Assembly: GCA_037501455.1 (NCBI GenBank) | Contig: CM074863.1 | Coordinates: 61,237,501 to 61,301,500, forward strand | Source of the DNA: Lantana camara | Lineage: Eukaryota > Streptophyta > Magnoliopsida > Lamiales > Verbenaceae | Reading direction: 5' to 3' | DNA length: 64,000 bases | Shown here: positions 19,377 through 31,684 of the stretch, one piece after another | How positions within the stretch are numbered: position 1 is the stretch's first letter | How the letters are laid out: the number at the start of each line of letters is the position of its first letter | Made by a program: the position numbers and the translations under genes | The notes under the pieces: model-generated | Databases searched by the model: none | What the model saw: the letters and a program-made list of their open reading frames with translations, nothing else | What the model was told of the DNA's origin: nothing

Positions 19377-22031
19377 TGTAACGCCCCGAATTTCATTAAT
19401 TACATTCTTATGTTTATTATTACTTTATAAATTATATTTACTATACTTTCATCGAATTTTATGAATTCATATTAATCTTAGAATTTATTTCATGACATGA
19501 AAATATTTATTGCATGAAATAATTACCGAATATGATTTAATTGTCAACATGCCCTCAAATGATCTTTCTTTATAAATCAAGGGCCAAATTGCATTTATTT
19601 ACTTGGACTTAATTGATCAATCTTCAAAGCCTTTCATCCTTAATTGCATGACTTAAACACTTGAGGGATCAAACTGCAATTTGAGCATTACACCAAAAAA
19701 ATCAAGGATGGTGATTCACGTACAAAGCTTCCTCAAGCTTCCTTATTCATTTTCATTCAAAATTCACCAACATATTTGCTTCCTCTCATTCTCGGTTCAT
19801 CTAGGAAGAAAAGAGAGAAGAGATTTCATCATTCCATCAAGATTTTTCAAGAAAAATTCCATGTTTGAAGCTTGATCATCATCATCTTCTTCCTTCTTCA
19901 TTTCTTTAGCTCAAGGTGGGTGTAGGCATGGGGTTTGTAACTCTTGTTCAAATATGGGATAGCTAGGGTTTGAGAAATCATGGATTATATGGATTACTTG
20001 TTGTGTGATGCATGAATATATGATTCTTCCTTGATTTAGAGCATGAATTCTTGATGAAATTGGATTTATATGATGATATGTGCATGAACTTGAAACTCTT
20101 GATTCTTGGTAATTTTTCATGATTTGAAGGTTTAAATGGGTTATTATTGTACCATGATCTTATATGCATCCTAATTCCCAGATTTTTGCAAGCTTTGGCG
20201 ATTGAAACTTGTATTTTGGTTGTTGTTGTTGTTATGCCGTGAGTTTCCCCTGCTTCTGCTCTGTTTTTCGAGTTGCAGAAGCTGGGAACGACCCTTCCCG
20301 CCTCAGTGTATTATGGGAACGGTCGTTCCCATGCTTCTGATTTAAAATAGGCGGCCGAACCTGGGAACGGCCGTTCCCATTTTGGCCTGCGTGCCGGAAG
20401 GGCCGTTCCCAGAAGAGACGCGTTTTAAATCTAAAAGTTGCTGGCATGTTTTGGAAGGGCATGGGAACGACCCTTCCCATTTTCAACATGGGACCGGAAC
20501 GGCCGTTCCCAGGCCTACGACAGAACAAAACATTCTGTACAAAATGTGATTTTGGGATTTTTACCTAATCACTTCTTTGATCCCCAAATTGCTATTATAT
20601 GATTGATTACATGCCAAAACATGATATTTGCATGCCACATTGTATATTGCTCGTCATCTCATTGCATATTTGCCGTTCGTCATATTTGGTTCATTTAGAG
20701 TCAAGTCTCACTTGTACACGTCTATCTTGCACAGACCAGTTTCACCGGGACGAGGAGCAAGCCCCGTAGACCGAATCCTACTTGTCTATTGTCGGTAAAG
20801 GTGAGGTTTAATTATTAGTTATATAGAACCCCTATAACCGTTATTTGGATTTCAAGCCAAAAGGTATATATATTTATTTATAGTGATTTCTAAACTTATA
20901 ACAATTCCAAGCAAGCCATGTTCATTAAAAGCAAGTCATGTATCGTGATTTATTGATTGATCGTGTTTTGGCGAGTAAAGCGTGTCACGTTGGGCCCGAG
21001 GATAGTGATTTGAGCCAACCGTGAAAGCATGGACTGACGGGTAACTCGAATGCTATCCTCACCACATTGGGATGACCCCTGAATCCGCTAGGAGATTAGT
21101 GGAGGAAGGAGTTCCGCGCTTAGGGATTCATGTACCCTCTGCTCAATGAGATTGGATGGTTGGGCCTTGCAATCCCACCATCACCGGAGGAAGAAAGAGA
21201 CTGGGGATGGGTTCGGCACCACGGATTGTCCTCGGGTTATTGTCATGATTGCACTTATTGATTGTCTAGCTTGAATACAATACGCACAATTGCACGATAA
21301 TTGAATTGCATGATCACCTATTGATTAACAAAGCATGCATGTATTGTACACAGTTGGAGTAAGGTTGGAGAATTGTCCTCACTCGCCGGGCCACGTATTG
21401 CACGTAATGAACGCATGAAAGTGATTAAAGTATTTAATATTGATAGTTGTAATCTCGGGCGAGTTCTATGTTATTCTGAACTTTTATTACTTTTAATTAC
21501 AAAACCTTACCCGAGGTTATAACTTGCATGTTAATTGCGCTAATATATATTTATGCCCCTCACTCAGTCTTCCTTGGATTGACACCCCACCTTTCAGGTT
21601 GTCGCGGTCGTGTGCTAGGCGGGAGTCAGAGTCGTGTCTTGTCGTCCAGCTGGGTCTAGCACCTCATACATTTCCATGATATTGCTTTTGTCATATCCAG
21701 AGTTAGTATGTTACGGTTCTCTTCAACATTTGGAGACTTTTGCATGTATGATATATAGGAGATGATAATGTATTGATAAGTGTTGGTATCTATTAGTATT
21801 TATACTTTCGATGCAAATATGGTACCTATATGTATTAATGATATAATGCTTCCGCCTTTAAATTTTATGTCTTGGTTTTGTATTACTTTGGGGTACAGTC
21901 CCGCCTAGCTAGCCTATTTCTTTTACTTGTCACCCGTTCGCTATAGGTTAGTTCATGTACGGACTACCCATTTCGTATGTGGATTGACCTATAGCGCGGG
22001 GGTGTGGTATCTCGGCGTTCTGGGTGCTACA
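19377..22031 (+). repeat. Element C 3' LTR
   Basis: 2655 bp, TGTAACGCCCC to TGCTACA. Parts: leader-like CT-rich region, donor-like CAAG/GTGGGT at 19915/19916, six-unit palindrome cluster (20284-20510), AT-rich middle, CACTCAGTC...GATTGAC hairpin near 21561-21582, acceptor-like CTTTCAG/G at 21596-21597, GTGCTAGGCGGG, then the terminal module (CACCCGTTCGCTATAGG). No open frame with a known domain. Confidence 0.9.
20284..20510. repeat. Palindrome cluster, GGGAA-CGGCCG-TTCCC type (C)
   Basis: Six copies of a 16-bp palindrome: 20284-20299, 20315-20330, 20363-20378 (perfect GGGAACGGCCGTTCCC), 20395-20410, 20463-20478 and 20495-20510. Imperfect copies differ mostly near the centre (ACCC, GTCG) while the GGGAA/TTCCC arms persist. 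Confidence 0.95.
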
Positions 22032-23006
22032 GGTGACCCGATGAGGCATGGGCTGACGGTGATCCCTCACACTAGTTCCACTAATGAACGGCCTAACCGG
22101 ACCTCATTAGGAGTTAGCGAAGAATGGACGCTGAGTGCCACTAGGGGAGTCATGAAACCCTTTTGGTCAATGAATAGATGGTTCGGACCGATCACCCGAC
22201 CATCACCCAGAGGAAGAAGGTGTAAATGTCTATAAATGTGCACGAAAGAATGAAACGCATGAAAGAAAGAAAGAAAGAAAGAAAGAATGTTTAATGAACT
22301 ACACGAGGTGTTGGTTGGAGATAATGCACGCCTACTCGCCGGGCCACAAAAGACCTAATGAATGAAAATGAATGTTATAATCCCTTTTGATGACTTTTTT
22401 TATTTCACCCATTTGGGAAATGTTCTAAAAACCTCATTTGGGATTATAACTTGTACGTGAATGTTTAAATACTGCCTTATATGATACGTATGCCATTTTT
22501 ATACCCACCAGTCTCCTATAGACTGAACCCGGATTGTTTTCAGTGTTCTTGCAGGTTTGGAGTGCTAGGCGGGAAGTCAAGTCTGTTAAGTCGTTCGGTT
22601 AGATCAAAGTCTGTCCATATGCATATTGAATTATGATCTTTTAAGTTACGGAGAATGTATGATTGGTATTGATTATTACTATTATCATTAATTCAAGATA
22701 AGCTTACAGGAATAGAAAGAATCTGGAATTAATGTTTTATGATTTTTTTAAATTTCGGGATTAGGTATCTATGCTAGTTGAACCCGTTGCTCTTTGCTTA
22801 TTTTGTTATTTATGTATCTACCTTGCTTCCACATTGGTAATATTTCTATTTTATTGTCTCTTTAATTGCAATAGTTAGCTCCCTCCTAGCTTAGCGAGTG
22901 TGTATGTCCCCGTTCGCCGTGATTTAGCTCGGGTATAGATTGTCCATTTCATATTCGGGTCGGGTCTCGATGCGGGGGATGTGGTACCTTGCGTTCGGGT
23001 GCTATA
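22032..23006 (+). repeat. K-family LTR remnant, right piece
   Basis: 3' third of an LTR: GCATGGGCTGACGGTGAT, TACTCGCCGGGCCAC, the CAGTC...GACTG hairpin near 22509-22526, acceptor-like CTTGCAG/G (22553-22554), GTGCTAGGCGGG and an LTR end GGGTGCTATA at about 23006. It matches 24451-25520 in inverse orientation. Together with 16318-16915 it is probably one LTR interrupted by element C. Contains a short (GAAA)n run at 22261-22287. No gene. Confidence 0.7.
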
Positions 23007-24450
23007 GTGCATGTTGTGCTCTGATTGTAACGTGTTTTGCTGCATTTTTCCTTGCCTTTAGATACTGGTTTGTTGCTGCTTTAATGCTTGAAGAAGTCCC
23101 CTGCTGCTGCTATAAAAATGATGAGAAAACATGGGTGTTGCTGCTGCAAATTCGCGACTGCTTCTCGTAGTCGCGGTTGCGACCAGGAGAAGGTGTTTTT
23201 GGGTCATGCCCGCTACCCAAATTTTTCCAAGTTTCGACCAGCTTATACTGGAACTGATGCTAGAGTTGGTGGTAGCGGCCGCGACTCCATTTGTACTGAA
23301 TTGTGGTTGCGGCCGTGACCTTTATTTGGGGATGTTTCGAGCTGTGGTGACTACTGTTGCGTGGATTGTTTCTTTTCCATTTTAATCGTGTTTTGCATGG
23401 CTTTCCTTGCTCATATATGTTTGTTATATGATCCTAACTTGCTGTATATCATGTTATATGTTCTAATTTGAATTTATAACATAATTTCGATGCATGCTTA
23501 CGTGATATATGCCGAATATGTTTGTTATACCTCATTACGTGTATGCATGAATTAGTACATCGTTTATATGCCTTGTTTGATATTTCTTTGCTCATTATAT
23601 GATATGAATGCATTGTCAACCTCATGAATTATGTGTTACATATTTCATTATGGATTTGTTGTGTAATTTCGATGTGTTTATACTCGAAATATGACATGAG
23701 TTACCTCATATGCCCTTATACGTGCATGCATGGAAGAATGCTTCGTTTGTTCACTTCGTGTGATATTTCTTTGTTCCTTTTATGATAGGTATGAATTGTT
23801 AACAAGTTATATGGTGAGTTATGTTCGTGTTTGAAATATATGAATTTGTTTAACGTGAATTATGCCAGCTAGGATTTATTATGACCTAATGTGACTTAGA
23901 TGCTCTCTAGCTTGCATGCATGAATTGTTGCTCTAGTTATTCATTTAAAATAATTACTTCTCGCTTCTTTTATGACATAAAGGTGTCGTAAACTTGTTGA
24001 TAAGTGTATTATGATTATTGTATGAAGTTCATGGATCGTTTTGATTCAATATATGAAAGGTATGGTACGAATGAATATGAAACCTTCATGTGTTGATTGA
24101 ACTTGAATAAATTGCTCGTTTATGTGCTTGTAAGGCGTTAATTATGCACATGAACATCTTCTTAACATGTTATTATCTCATATGCATTTCATATCATGTT
24201 AATGTATTGTCGTGCGTCATGTATGGTTCATATGGAGTCTTGAGTCTCACGATTGTACCGTGTCATTTCTTGTACAGTTTTCTCCAGGACGGGGACGTGC
24301 CGATTTCATATGTTACCTTCTAGTTCTCTTTTCTTCTTGGTATTGTTCGGTAAGGTGTAACAGGTGGGTTCTATTCTATTAGTTACGATGACCCGATATA
24401 TCCCTTATGTGAAAGTTTTGAGCCAAAGTATTATAATTATATATATTGAG
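23007..24450 (+). repeat. K-family LTR, middle portion
   Basis: Begins in the palindrome region and runs to GAGCCAAAG, where the minus-strand LTR of element K starts at 24451. The inverse of 39640-39990 matches it well (TGTTGTGCT, GGTGTTTTTGGGTC). Its 5' part is missing at 23007. The three overlapping open frames at 23088-23385 come from the repeats, with no domain. Confidence 0.7.
23170..23320. repeat. Palindrome cluster, GGTCG-CGGCCG-CGACC type (plus copy)
   Basis: Three imperfect copies: GTCGCGGTTGCGAC (23170-23183), GTAGCGGCCGCGAC (23272-23285) and GGTTGCGGCCGTGACC (23305-23320). Same type as 39644-39792. Confidence 0.85.
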
Positions 24451-25931
24451 TGTAGCACCCGAGCGCAAGTTACCACATCCCCTACACCGAGACCCGACAG
24501 TAATATGAAATGGACAATCGATACCCGAGCTAAATCACGGCGAACGGGGACAGACACCCTCGCTATGCTAGGCGGGAGCTAACTTTCTTAACCAAGGAGA
24601 CATTCCAACAGAAATAAAACCAGTGCGGAAGCAAAGTACATTGAAAAATAAAAAGGTAAGCAAAGAGTAACGAGTTCAACTAGCATAGATACATAATCCC
24701 GAAATTCAATAAAATCATAAAACATCAATTACGGATTCTTTCTATTCCTATAAGCTTATCTCGAATTCATGATAGTAGTAATAATCAATACAAATCATAC
24801 ATTCTTCATAACTCCAACAAAACATGATACACTATGCATATGAATAGACTCTGACTTGATCGAAAGACTTAACAGACTCGACTTCCCGCCTAGCACTCCA
24901 AACCTGCAAGAAAACTGAAAATAATCCTGGCTCAGTCTATAGGAGACTGGTGGGTATAAAATGAGGCATAAGTAGTATAAGATGATATTTAAACATTCAC
25001 ATGCAAGTTATAATCCCAAGTGAGATTTTCAAAGCATTTCCCAACTGGGCGAGATAAAGAATCATCAGAAGGGATTATAACATTCATTTTCATTCTTTAG
25101 GTCTTTCGTAGCCCAGCGAGTAGGCTTGTATTATCTCCAACCAACACCTTGTGTAGTTCATTAGACATTTATTCTTTCTTTCTTTCATACATTACTTTCC
25201 TTCGTGCACATTCATGATCATTTACACCTTCTTCCTCTGGGTTGGTGGACAGGTTAGCAAGACCCGGCCACCTCCTTCGTTGACCAAAAGGGGTTACATG
25301 ACTCCCCAGATGGCACTCAGCATCCATTCCTCGCTAACTCGTAACGAGGTCCGGTTACGCCGTTCATTGGTTTGAACTAGTGTGAGGGATCACGGGCCCA
25401 TGCCTCCCCGGATAGCCACTCACACAAGTCCCTGGGCCCCATTCTGTGCATTCATTCATTCATTCTCGCCAAAACATTTGGTAGGATTCATAAACTAAGG
25501 GCTTTACGTTGCAAACATTTACTCTTGAAACGGCTCTATATACATATATTAATTTTTGGTCAAAATCTTTGCACATTGGAAGTATATAGGGTTGTTTAAC
25601 TAAATAGAAGAGAAACCCACCTGTTACACCTTACCAAAACCAAGAAGACAAGAAGACTTGAGAATAACCTATGAACCCGACATCTCCGCCCTGGAGAAAA
25701 CTGTATCAAGGACAATGCAATGAATTCGTGAGACTCAAGACTCCAAATGTACCATATATGACGTACGGCTAGGCAATGAATATGACATGAATGCATAAGA
25801 GATGATATCATGTCATGGAAGCGTTCTTGTGCACAATTAATGCCTTAAAGACATGTAAACGACCAATTCCTTCATTCAATGAAGCGTTCATATTCATTCA
25901 AGTTCATAATTTTCACATTTCATATCAAATA
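24451..25931 (-). repeat. Element K LTR, 3' third
   Basis: Starts TGTAGCACCCGAGCGC on the plus strand, the inverse of an LTR end. Contains the inverse of the acceptor-like site and CTAGGCGGG near 24880-24910, CAGTCTATAGGAGACTG near 24934-24950 and TAACACTC-type U5 blocks. It ends at 25931 where F begins. Confidence 0.8.
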
Positions 25932-28900
25932 TGTAACATCCCGATCGTTCGGATTTCCAGGTACGTCGTAACGAGAGGGTTATATGCGTACTTAAATTAT
26001 TTAATTATGTAAATGAGTGTTATTTTAATGCTTATACGATTATTTGAAATTATATGGAATTATTTGTTTATATTATAAACTTGAACTTTGAACGTTTATT
26101 TTTATGTGCCCCGTAATTTGCTCGTTACATGCCGGAATTCAATTCCGATTTTGTAAAATTAATGTATGCTTGTTATATGTAAGTTTTGAATGTGTTTGGT
26201 AGCTTGTTTCTTGTTTTTGAGTTTGTTTGATACGGTTCTTAAACCGTTTTATTTGTTAAGGGACTCGATGGCCTAACTCGTTTTAGTGTGCCTTGGGTTC
26301 CGATTCGCGTAACTTAAGTTCGAGAATTCGGATTCAATGGAACTAGCCTTATATTTTTCTGAAGCTGTTTGAACCCCCTTTTTGCTTAAATCCGATCCGA
26401 ATGGACCGGATCTTTTGACCCGACCCGTTTCAGCCCCTTTAAGGGCTGAAACATATCCCTTTTCTTCCCATTTTCAATGTGATACAAGGGATAGAGAGAA
26501 GAAGAGAAACTCCAAGCCCTAGCCTTCAAGAGCTCAAGTTCGACTTTGTTCTTTGCCTCTTCCACGATCCGAGGTAAGATTATTACTCCTTGCAACGTGA
26601 ACTTTCTTTCTATCCGATTATTTTCTCTTGAATCTTTGTATTTATGAAGCATGAGGAAGATAATGAATAGTATGATTTAATGAAAATTTGATTCCATGCC
26701 TCCATTCTTGAATCATTTGAGCTAGACTTGCAATATGATGTTCTTTGGAGTTAATAAGATGCATATTTGTTAAATTTTGAGTTGATGAAGCATGAGTATT
26801 CCACCATTTTTGAAGCTTAAAAGCTTGAAAAGGGTAATTTGTTTAATCCTTGTAATGCCTTATAATTGAGATATGTGTTAGAGCATGTAAATGTGAACTT
26901 ATGCCTTGAATTTGATTTGTTTTGGTTGAGTTTTGCTTGAGTTTTGAGCTTTGTAGCCTTCTCCCGCGAATTCCTTGCTCTTCCTGCGTTCTTCTAGGGC
27001 CTGGGCATGATCCACGGCCGTGGATTCTGATGCAGGGACTTGGGTTTTTCGGCTAGAGAATCCACGGGCATGGATTTTTGTGCTTGGGAGAATCCACGGC
27101 CGTGGATCCTTCTCTGTTTTCTGTTTCAGTTTGTTTTGCTCCGTTGACCCTTCATCCGAACTCCGATTGACCTGATTTTTGAACCGACGGAAACCTTTTG
27201 AAGTCTAGAATATTCTCCAATTGGAATTTCCCCAATGACTTTTCTCATTTGTGAGAGATAATCAACTCTTTTTGGTGTCGCTACTTCTTTGGAAATCTGC
27301 ATTCATCCAACTTCGGGCCTATGCCATTTTCACCTCGCTTTGAACCTTGAGTCGAGCCTTGTACCATTGGAAAGGTCTATTTGTCTAGTTTCGTCTACAA
27401 CAAACCAAAATCAATTCCCACTTCTCAAACTCAAGAGATTCTCAGTTTTCCACAGCTTATACGTTTTGAGAATTTCCAGTTTTGACCTCTTTTCGCCCAG
27501 AGCCACCCCTTTTTGTGTTTTCTTCCGTTTTGCTTGTACTTTTCCAACTTGTAACTTGTTGTATCTTGTATTTGTGTGTGTGATTGATCTCATATGTGAA
27601 GTGTGCTACTCTAACGTGTGTTTATGACTTCATGTTTCGTTTGTATGCCTTGCATTATCATTTCCTGCTCCTTCTATGATATGAAAGCTTTGAAGACATG
27701 TTGTATGATATGATATGCATGTTTTATGAAAATTATGAATTCGTTTAATGTGATTTGTGAGACTTATGATTCGATATGAACGTGTATGCATTATATGTCA
27801 ATTTGTTAAGCTTCATACCCATCACTTGCATTCATACCCATTGGCCGAGGGTCAATATGGTTCATTTTGAGTCTAATTTTGTCTCTTGTTCTTTGTTGTT
27901 CTCTTTGGTTCGTTCCATTGTTGAGGAGGTGGTTCTTTAGTTCTCTTTTGGTCCGTTCTGTTCGGTTGGTCGACAAGGTGAGGTTTTCTTTTCTTTTAGT
28001 TATTATGACCTAAAACCCTATTTGTATTTCAAACACGCATGCGACTTATATATGTATATATGCAGATATGTGTTTGGATACGTATTTTGTGGGATTTATT
28101 CCGTTTGTCTTGAGACTTTGAAAACACTTTTATAAGTATATAAACTCTATTTTCGTTTGCTTTGACAAGCTTTGTTAAGTGTGTGTGTGTAAGTGTGAGA
28201 TGACTTATGGATAAGCTTCATATGGTAAGTGTGATAAGTGTATGCTTTATATGTGTAAGTGTAAGTTTAGGCCCCGGGGTAGTGGTATGTGATTCTCGGG
28301 TTAATCGTGGGGTTGCCGGGCTCTCTCATCAACACGACTCCACAAGCGAGAGACTTAGATCAACCTCGGGAGGTCGAGGGGAAAGCGGGTTCTCCCATGC
28401 CGACGGTGCGCTGAGTGGCAGGCCAATCGAAGGAACGGGCGGGATCCCCCGACTCATGTTATGTATATATGTGGGGGTTTAGAGGGGCACCTCTCTTCCC
28501 CCCAACTGGAGAAGGTGGATTGATTTATTTACTTTGTTTTCGCTTATATTATGAAGTAGGTGGGATTTGAACTCAAGTTCGCCGAGTTGGTACGTTTAAG
28601 CTTATGTTTATGGTTATGAAACGGGAGTGGATTTCTAAACGCTAAAACTTAGTGGATTTTAGCCCTTAGCCTTTAAACCATTTTCTTATACGTAGTACCA
28701 CGGGTTAAAATTTTTTTAATGTAAAAGCCACCCCCGGTTTCTGAACCCCTTCTGCTTTGTTTTTGCTTTGTTCTTATATATATGTATGGGGGTGTGTGTT
28801 AGCCCCCTCACCAGTCTCTAGGACTGACCCTCGTTGTTTCTATCTTTTTCCCCCTTTGATTTGAGTTTGCAGGTTCACGTTTGGGAGTTGGAGCTAGGCG

Positions 28901-29292
28901 ATTGTCTTTGAGTCGTGGTTGCGGATAGCTTTAGTCTTATGCATTGTATTTCACTTTCTTTCTGCTTTTTTCTAAGTCTTGATATATGTATAATTTGCTT
29001 CTTAGTTCTGTCCTGGGTTTCAGTTTTGTACATTCGATTTATGTCTAAAATTGTATAAATGTTTTATGGAGAACAAGACATGATATGTGCTTGCGTACTA
29101 TGAGTTTTAATTAATTGCTTCCGCGATTTTGTTTCTTGCGCACTCTGAGTAGGGTCTAGACCACCTAGCTTAGGTTGGATTTTTGTTTGTCACCCGTTCG
29201 CCATGGCTTGATGCATGGACGGAGTCCCCATTTTGTTTCAGTGTTGGGCTATGGTGCGGGGGATGTGGTGCCCTTCACTCCGGGGAGTTACA
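25932..29292 (+). repeat. Element F LTR, first copy
   Basis: 3361 bp, TGTAACATCCC to AGTTACA. Leader-like stretch with GAGAGAAGAAGAG and AAGCCCTAGCC, strong donor-like CCGAG/GTAAGA at 26573/26574, palindromes at 27010-27107, AT-rich middle, CAGTCTCTAGGACTGACC near 28822-28839, acceptor-like TTTGCAG/G at 28871-28872, GAGCTAGGCG and the terminal module. Confidence 0.9.
27010..27107. repeat. Palindrome cluster, ATCCA-CGGCCG-TGGAT type (F, first LTR)
   Basis: ATCCACGGCCGTGGAT is perfect at 27010-27025 and 27092-27107; the middle copy 27060-27075 reads ATCCACGGGCATGGAT. The second LTR keeps three units at 36264-36361. Confidence 0.95.
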
Positions 29293-30118
29293 TCCTTAAG
29301 TGGTATTAGAGCTCCAGGTTGCAAAACCGGAGCTCCGACGTCGTGTCGGGTCTATCTAGGTTGTCCGGCTTAGGATTATGTGCTTGTTTGCATTCACTTT
29401 CATCAAATATGTGAACTATTTGAATTATTTGCATTATTTGTGTTAATCGTGCCCATGAACATGCACCGAAACCCCGCATGCATCTATATTTTCTGGAAAT
29501 TGTGTTGTATTTCAGGAAATTTTCTCAATATCGATGAGTATTACTGGGAAAGGGATGAATGAAACAAGAACTTGTCTTATACCTAGAAGTTTGGAGATTC
29601 TGATTCCTTGACGCGATTTGGTATGGAAGATGTCCAAGTTGAATGATGATTGATTGAGGCCAAGATTCAAGAGGTTCAAGAAGTGGAGTGGGAGTTTGAG
29701 TTGTCTGGGAGGAGATCACATTGGAAATCTTACTCGAAGATTTTCTACAAGTTTACCTCTTTAAGGGCAATGGTAAGGAGAATTCTACGAATTATTAAAC
29801 CTTGGGGTTACCCTAAAAATCCAAAACTTTCTACAAGGAATGGAATAGATGGATGATTGTATATTGGAAACTTGAGTGATCCGAAGACGACCGAGAATTG
29901 TTCAGGGTATTCCAAGAGAAGGTAAAACACATGACCCGTTTAATTCAAGATCGAGTTTCAAGGAAATTCAAGAAAATAAAGTTGGAACTCGAAGAGTTCA
30001 AGAAAGTCCACTTTGAAGGTTTCATTCGAGGGTTTTACTACGTGCTTATCCCTCCGAGGAAAATGGTTAGAAAACTTGAAAATTCTCAAAACGTAAATGG
30101 GAATTGAAGAAGATGATC
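29293..30118 (+). mobile_element. Element F internal region, first copy (5' part)
   Basis: Primer site, a short leader, then acceptor-like TTGTATTTCAG/G at 29514-29515. Unlike T1, C and H there is no ATG directly after it. Short open frames rich in Glu, Lys and Arg (29650-29856, 29898-30107) have no recognised domain; the first is partly kept in the second internal copy (38903-39088), as expected of duplicated DNA. Cut at 30119 by an inverted LTR fragment. Confidence 0.6.
29301..29312 (+). other. Primer binding site, tRNA-Met, one mismatch (F)
   Basis: TGGTATTAGAGC, one C-to-T change from the canonical site; the second copy at 38554-38565 is canonical. Confidence 0.85.
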
Positions 30119-31275
30119 TGTAACACCCCCGGAGCGAGGGGCGCCACATCCCCCACACCATAGCCCAACACATGAAGCGAAATGGAACTCCGTCCACGCA
30201 TCAAGCCATGGCGAACGGGTGACAAACAAAAAACCAACCTAAGCTAGGCGGTCTAGACCCTACTCAGAGCGCGCAACAAAACAACTAACGAATGCGGAAG
30301 CACCAAAATCTCACAACAAATAAACATACTCGAGACATAACAAAATAACGATTCGAGTTATACAAGCCTTTACAATTCTGAATTTAATTCATAACTTATA
30401 CATATTTCAAAATTTGCAAAATGCATAAATAAAACAAAAAATCCATGCATGCGACTCAAGCTCTCCAAAAGAAAGACTCAAAGACAACCGCCTAGCCCCA
30501 ACTCCTCAGAACGAGTACCTGCAACTCAAATCAAAGGGGGAAAAAGATAGAGATAACGAGGGTCAGTCCTAGAGACTGGTGAGGGGGTTAAACTCACACA
30601 CCCGATATACATATAGAGCACAGCACTTAACAACCCAAAGAATCCATGGACCGAGAATGGTTTTTGCAAGCCAAAGCGTTTTCCCGTGTTATAGATATAT
30701 ACATACTTTAGAGAAAACAAGGGCCGGAGACCAAATAACTAGTTTTAAGCACTTATAAATCCTTTCTCGTTCCATAGATTGTACAAGATCCACTAACTCG
30801 GCGAGTACGAGTCACATCTCCAAACTTCCGTAAACAAAGGGACAAAACAGAGCAAAACAAAACAAAATCCAACCTGCACACCGGGTGATAGAAGGGTTGC
30901 GGCCCTAACTATCCAAAAAGCACACGAGACAAGGCTTAATTACGACCTTGAAACCTTCGACGGTTGCCTCCGTCGGCTCAAGAGAAACACCCTTCTCCAA
31001 ACCTCCCGAAGTTGGGTGACTCTCTCAAAGGGAAAATGTTGATGGAAGAGCTCGGCAACCCCGCGGTTGACCCGAGATTACCATACCATTCTCCGGGGCC
31101 CAAACATATCACAAAAATCACGAAGAGCAAAGCTTATCTTTCAAAGCCACATATCTCGCTTACACACACACGCTTAATCAAAGGCTTTTCAAAACAAATG
31201 CAAAATAGCTTATATACTTATACAAAGTGTTTTCAAGATCATATAACAAATGGGACAAGCCCTCAAGATACATAT
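30119..31275 (-). repeat. Inverted LTR fragment, F-related (3' part)
   Basis: On the plus strand starts TGTAACACCCCCGGAGCG, the inverse of an LTR end. Continues through the inverse of TTTGTTTGTCACCCG, CTAGGCGG, the acceptor-like site, CAGTCCTAGAGACTGG (30564-30579) and the GGGGCCCAAAC block, and stops before the palindrome region. It is inserted in, or recombined with, the F internal region. Confidence 0.75.
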
Positions 31276-31684
31276 CTTACACCATGGTGAAAGGTACATA
31301 AAGCATCCATGGCATACCATACATGCATATTTTATTTCGGGGAAACCCACTTGCTTGATTGAATTGCCTACCTTAATTGTTTATTATTGCTTGTTGCTTG
31401 TTGTTGTTGTTCTTGTTGTTTTGTTGTGTGAACTCTCTTCTTGTCGTGCGTTCGGTGAGTTGAGTGCTCGAGAGGGTTTGGTGTGTTGTGAGGGTCAAGC
31501 TGCTTTTGGTAGGCTTGTTTGAAGGTGTCTTGTTCTTGTTGAAGTTAGTGGTTGTTGTCAGGAGGTCCGTCAGGGACTCAACAATATTTTGGGTATTAGA
31601 TTAAAGGCTAACCCGTTGATATTCCTCGTAGAGAACCGAGGATTGCCTCAGAGTAAAAGGTATGGTTTTGAGTGGGAGGAGGCG
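31276..31684 (+). mobile_element. Element F internal region, continued
   Basis: Begins with the conserved box ATGGTGAAAGGTACATAAAG plus CATCCATGG (31284-31312), then T/G-rich sequence without clear hairpin units. The segment is interrupted by solo LTR G at 31685 and continues at 34649 after the duplicated AGGCG. No convincing gene. Confidence 0.6.

Noticed and set aside
22261..22287. (GAAA)n run as a regulatory GAGA element
   Set aside because: A simple microsatellite in an LTR remnant; not kept in the homologous LTR in the same form.
27289..27627. 112-residue frame in the first F LTR, with a related frame at 36594-36881
   Set aside because: Both lie at the same place in two copies of one LTR, so similarity follows from LTR identity; length is not conserved and there is no domain.
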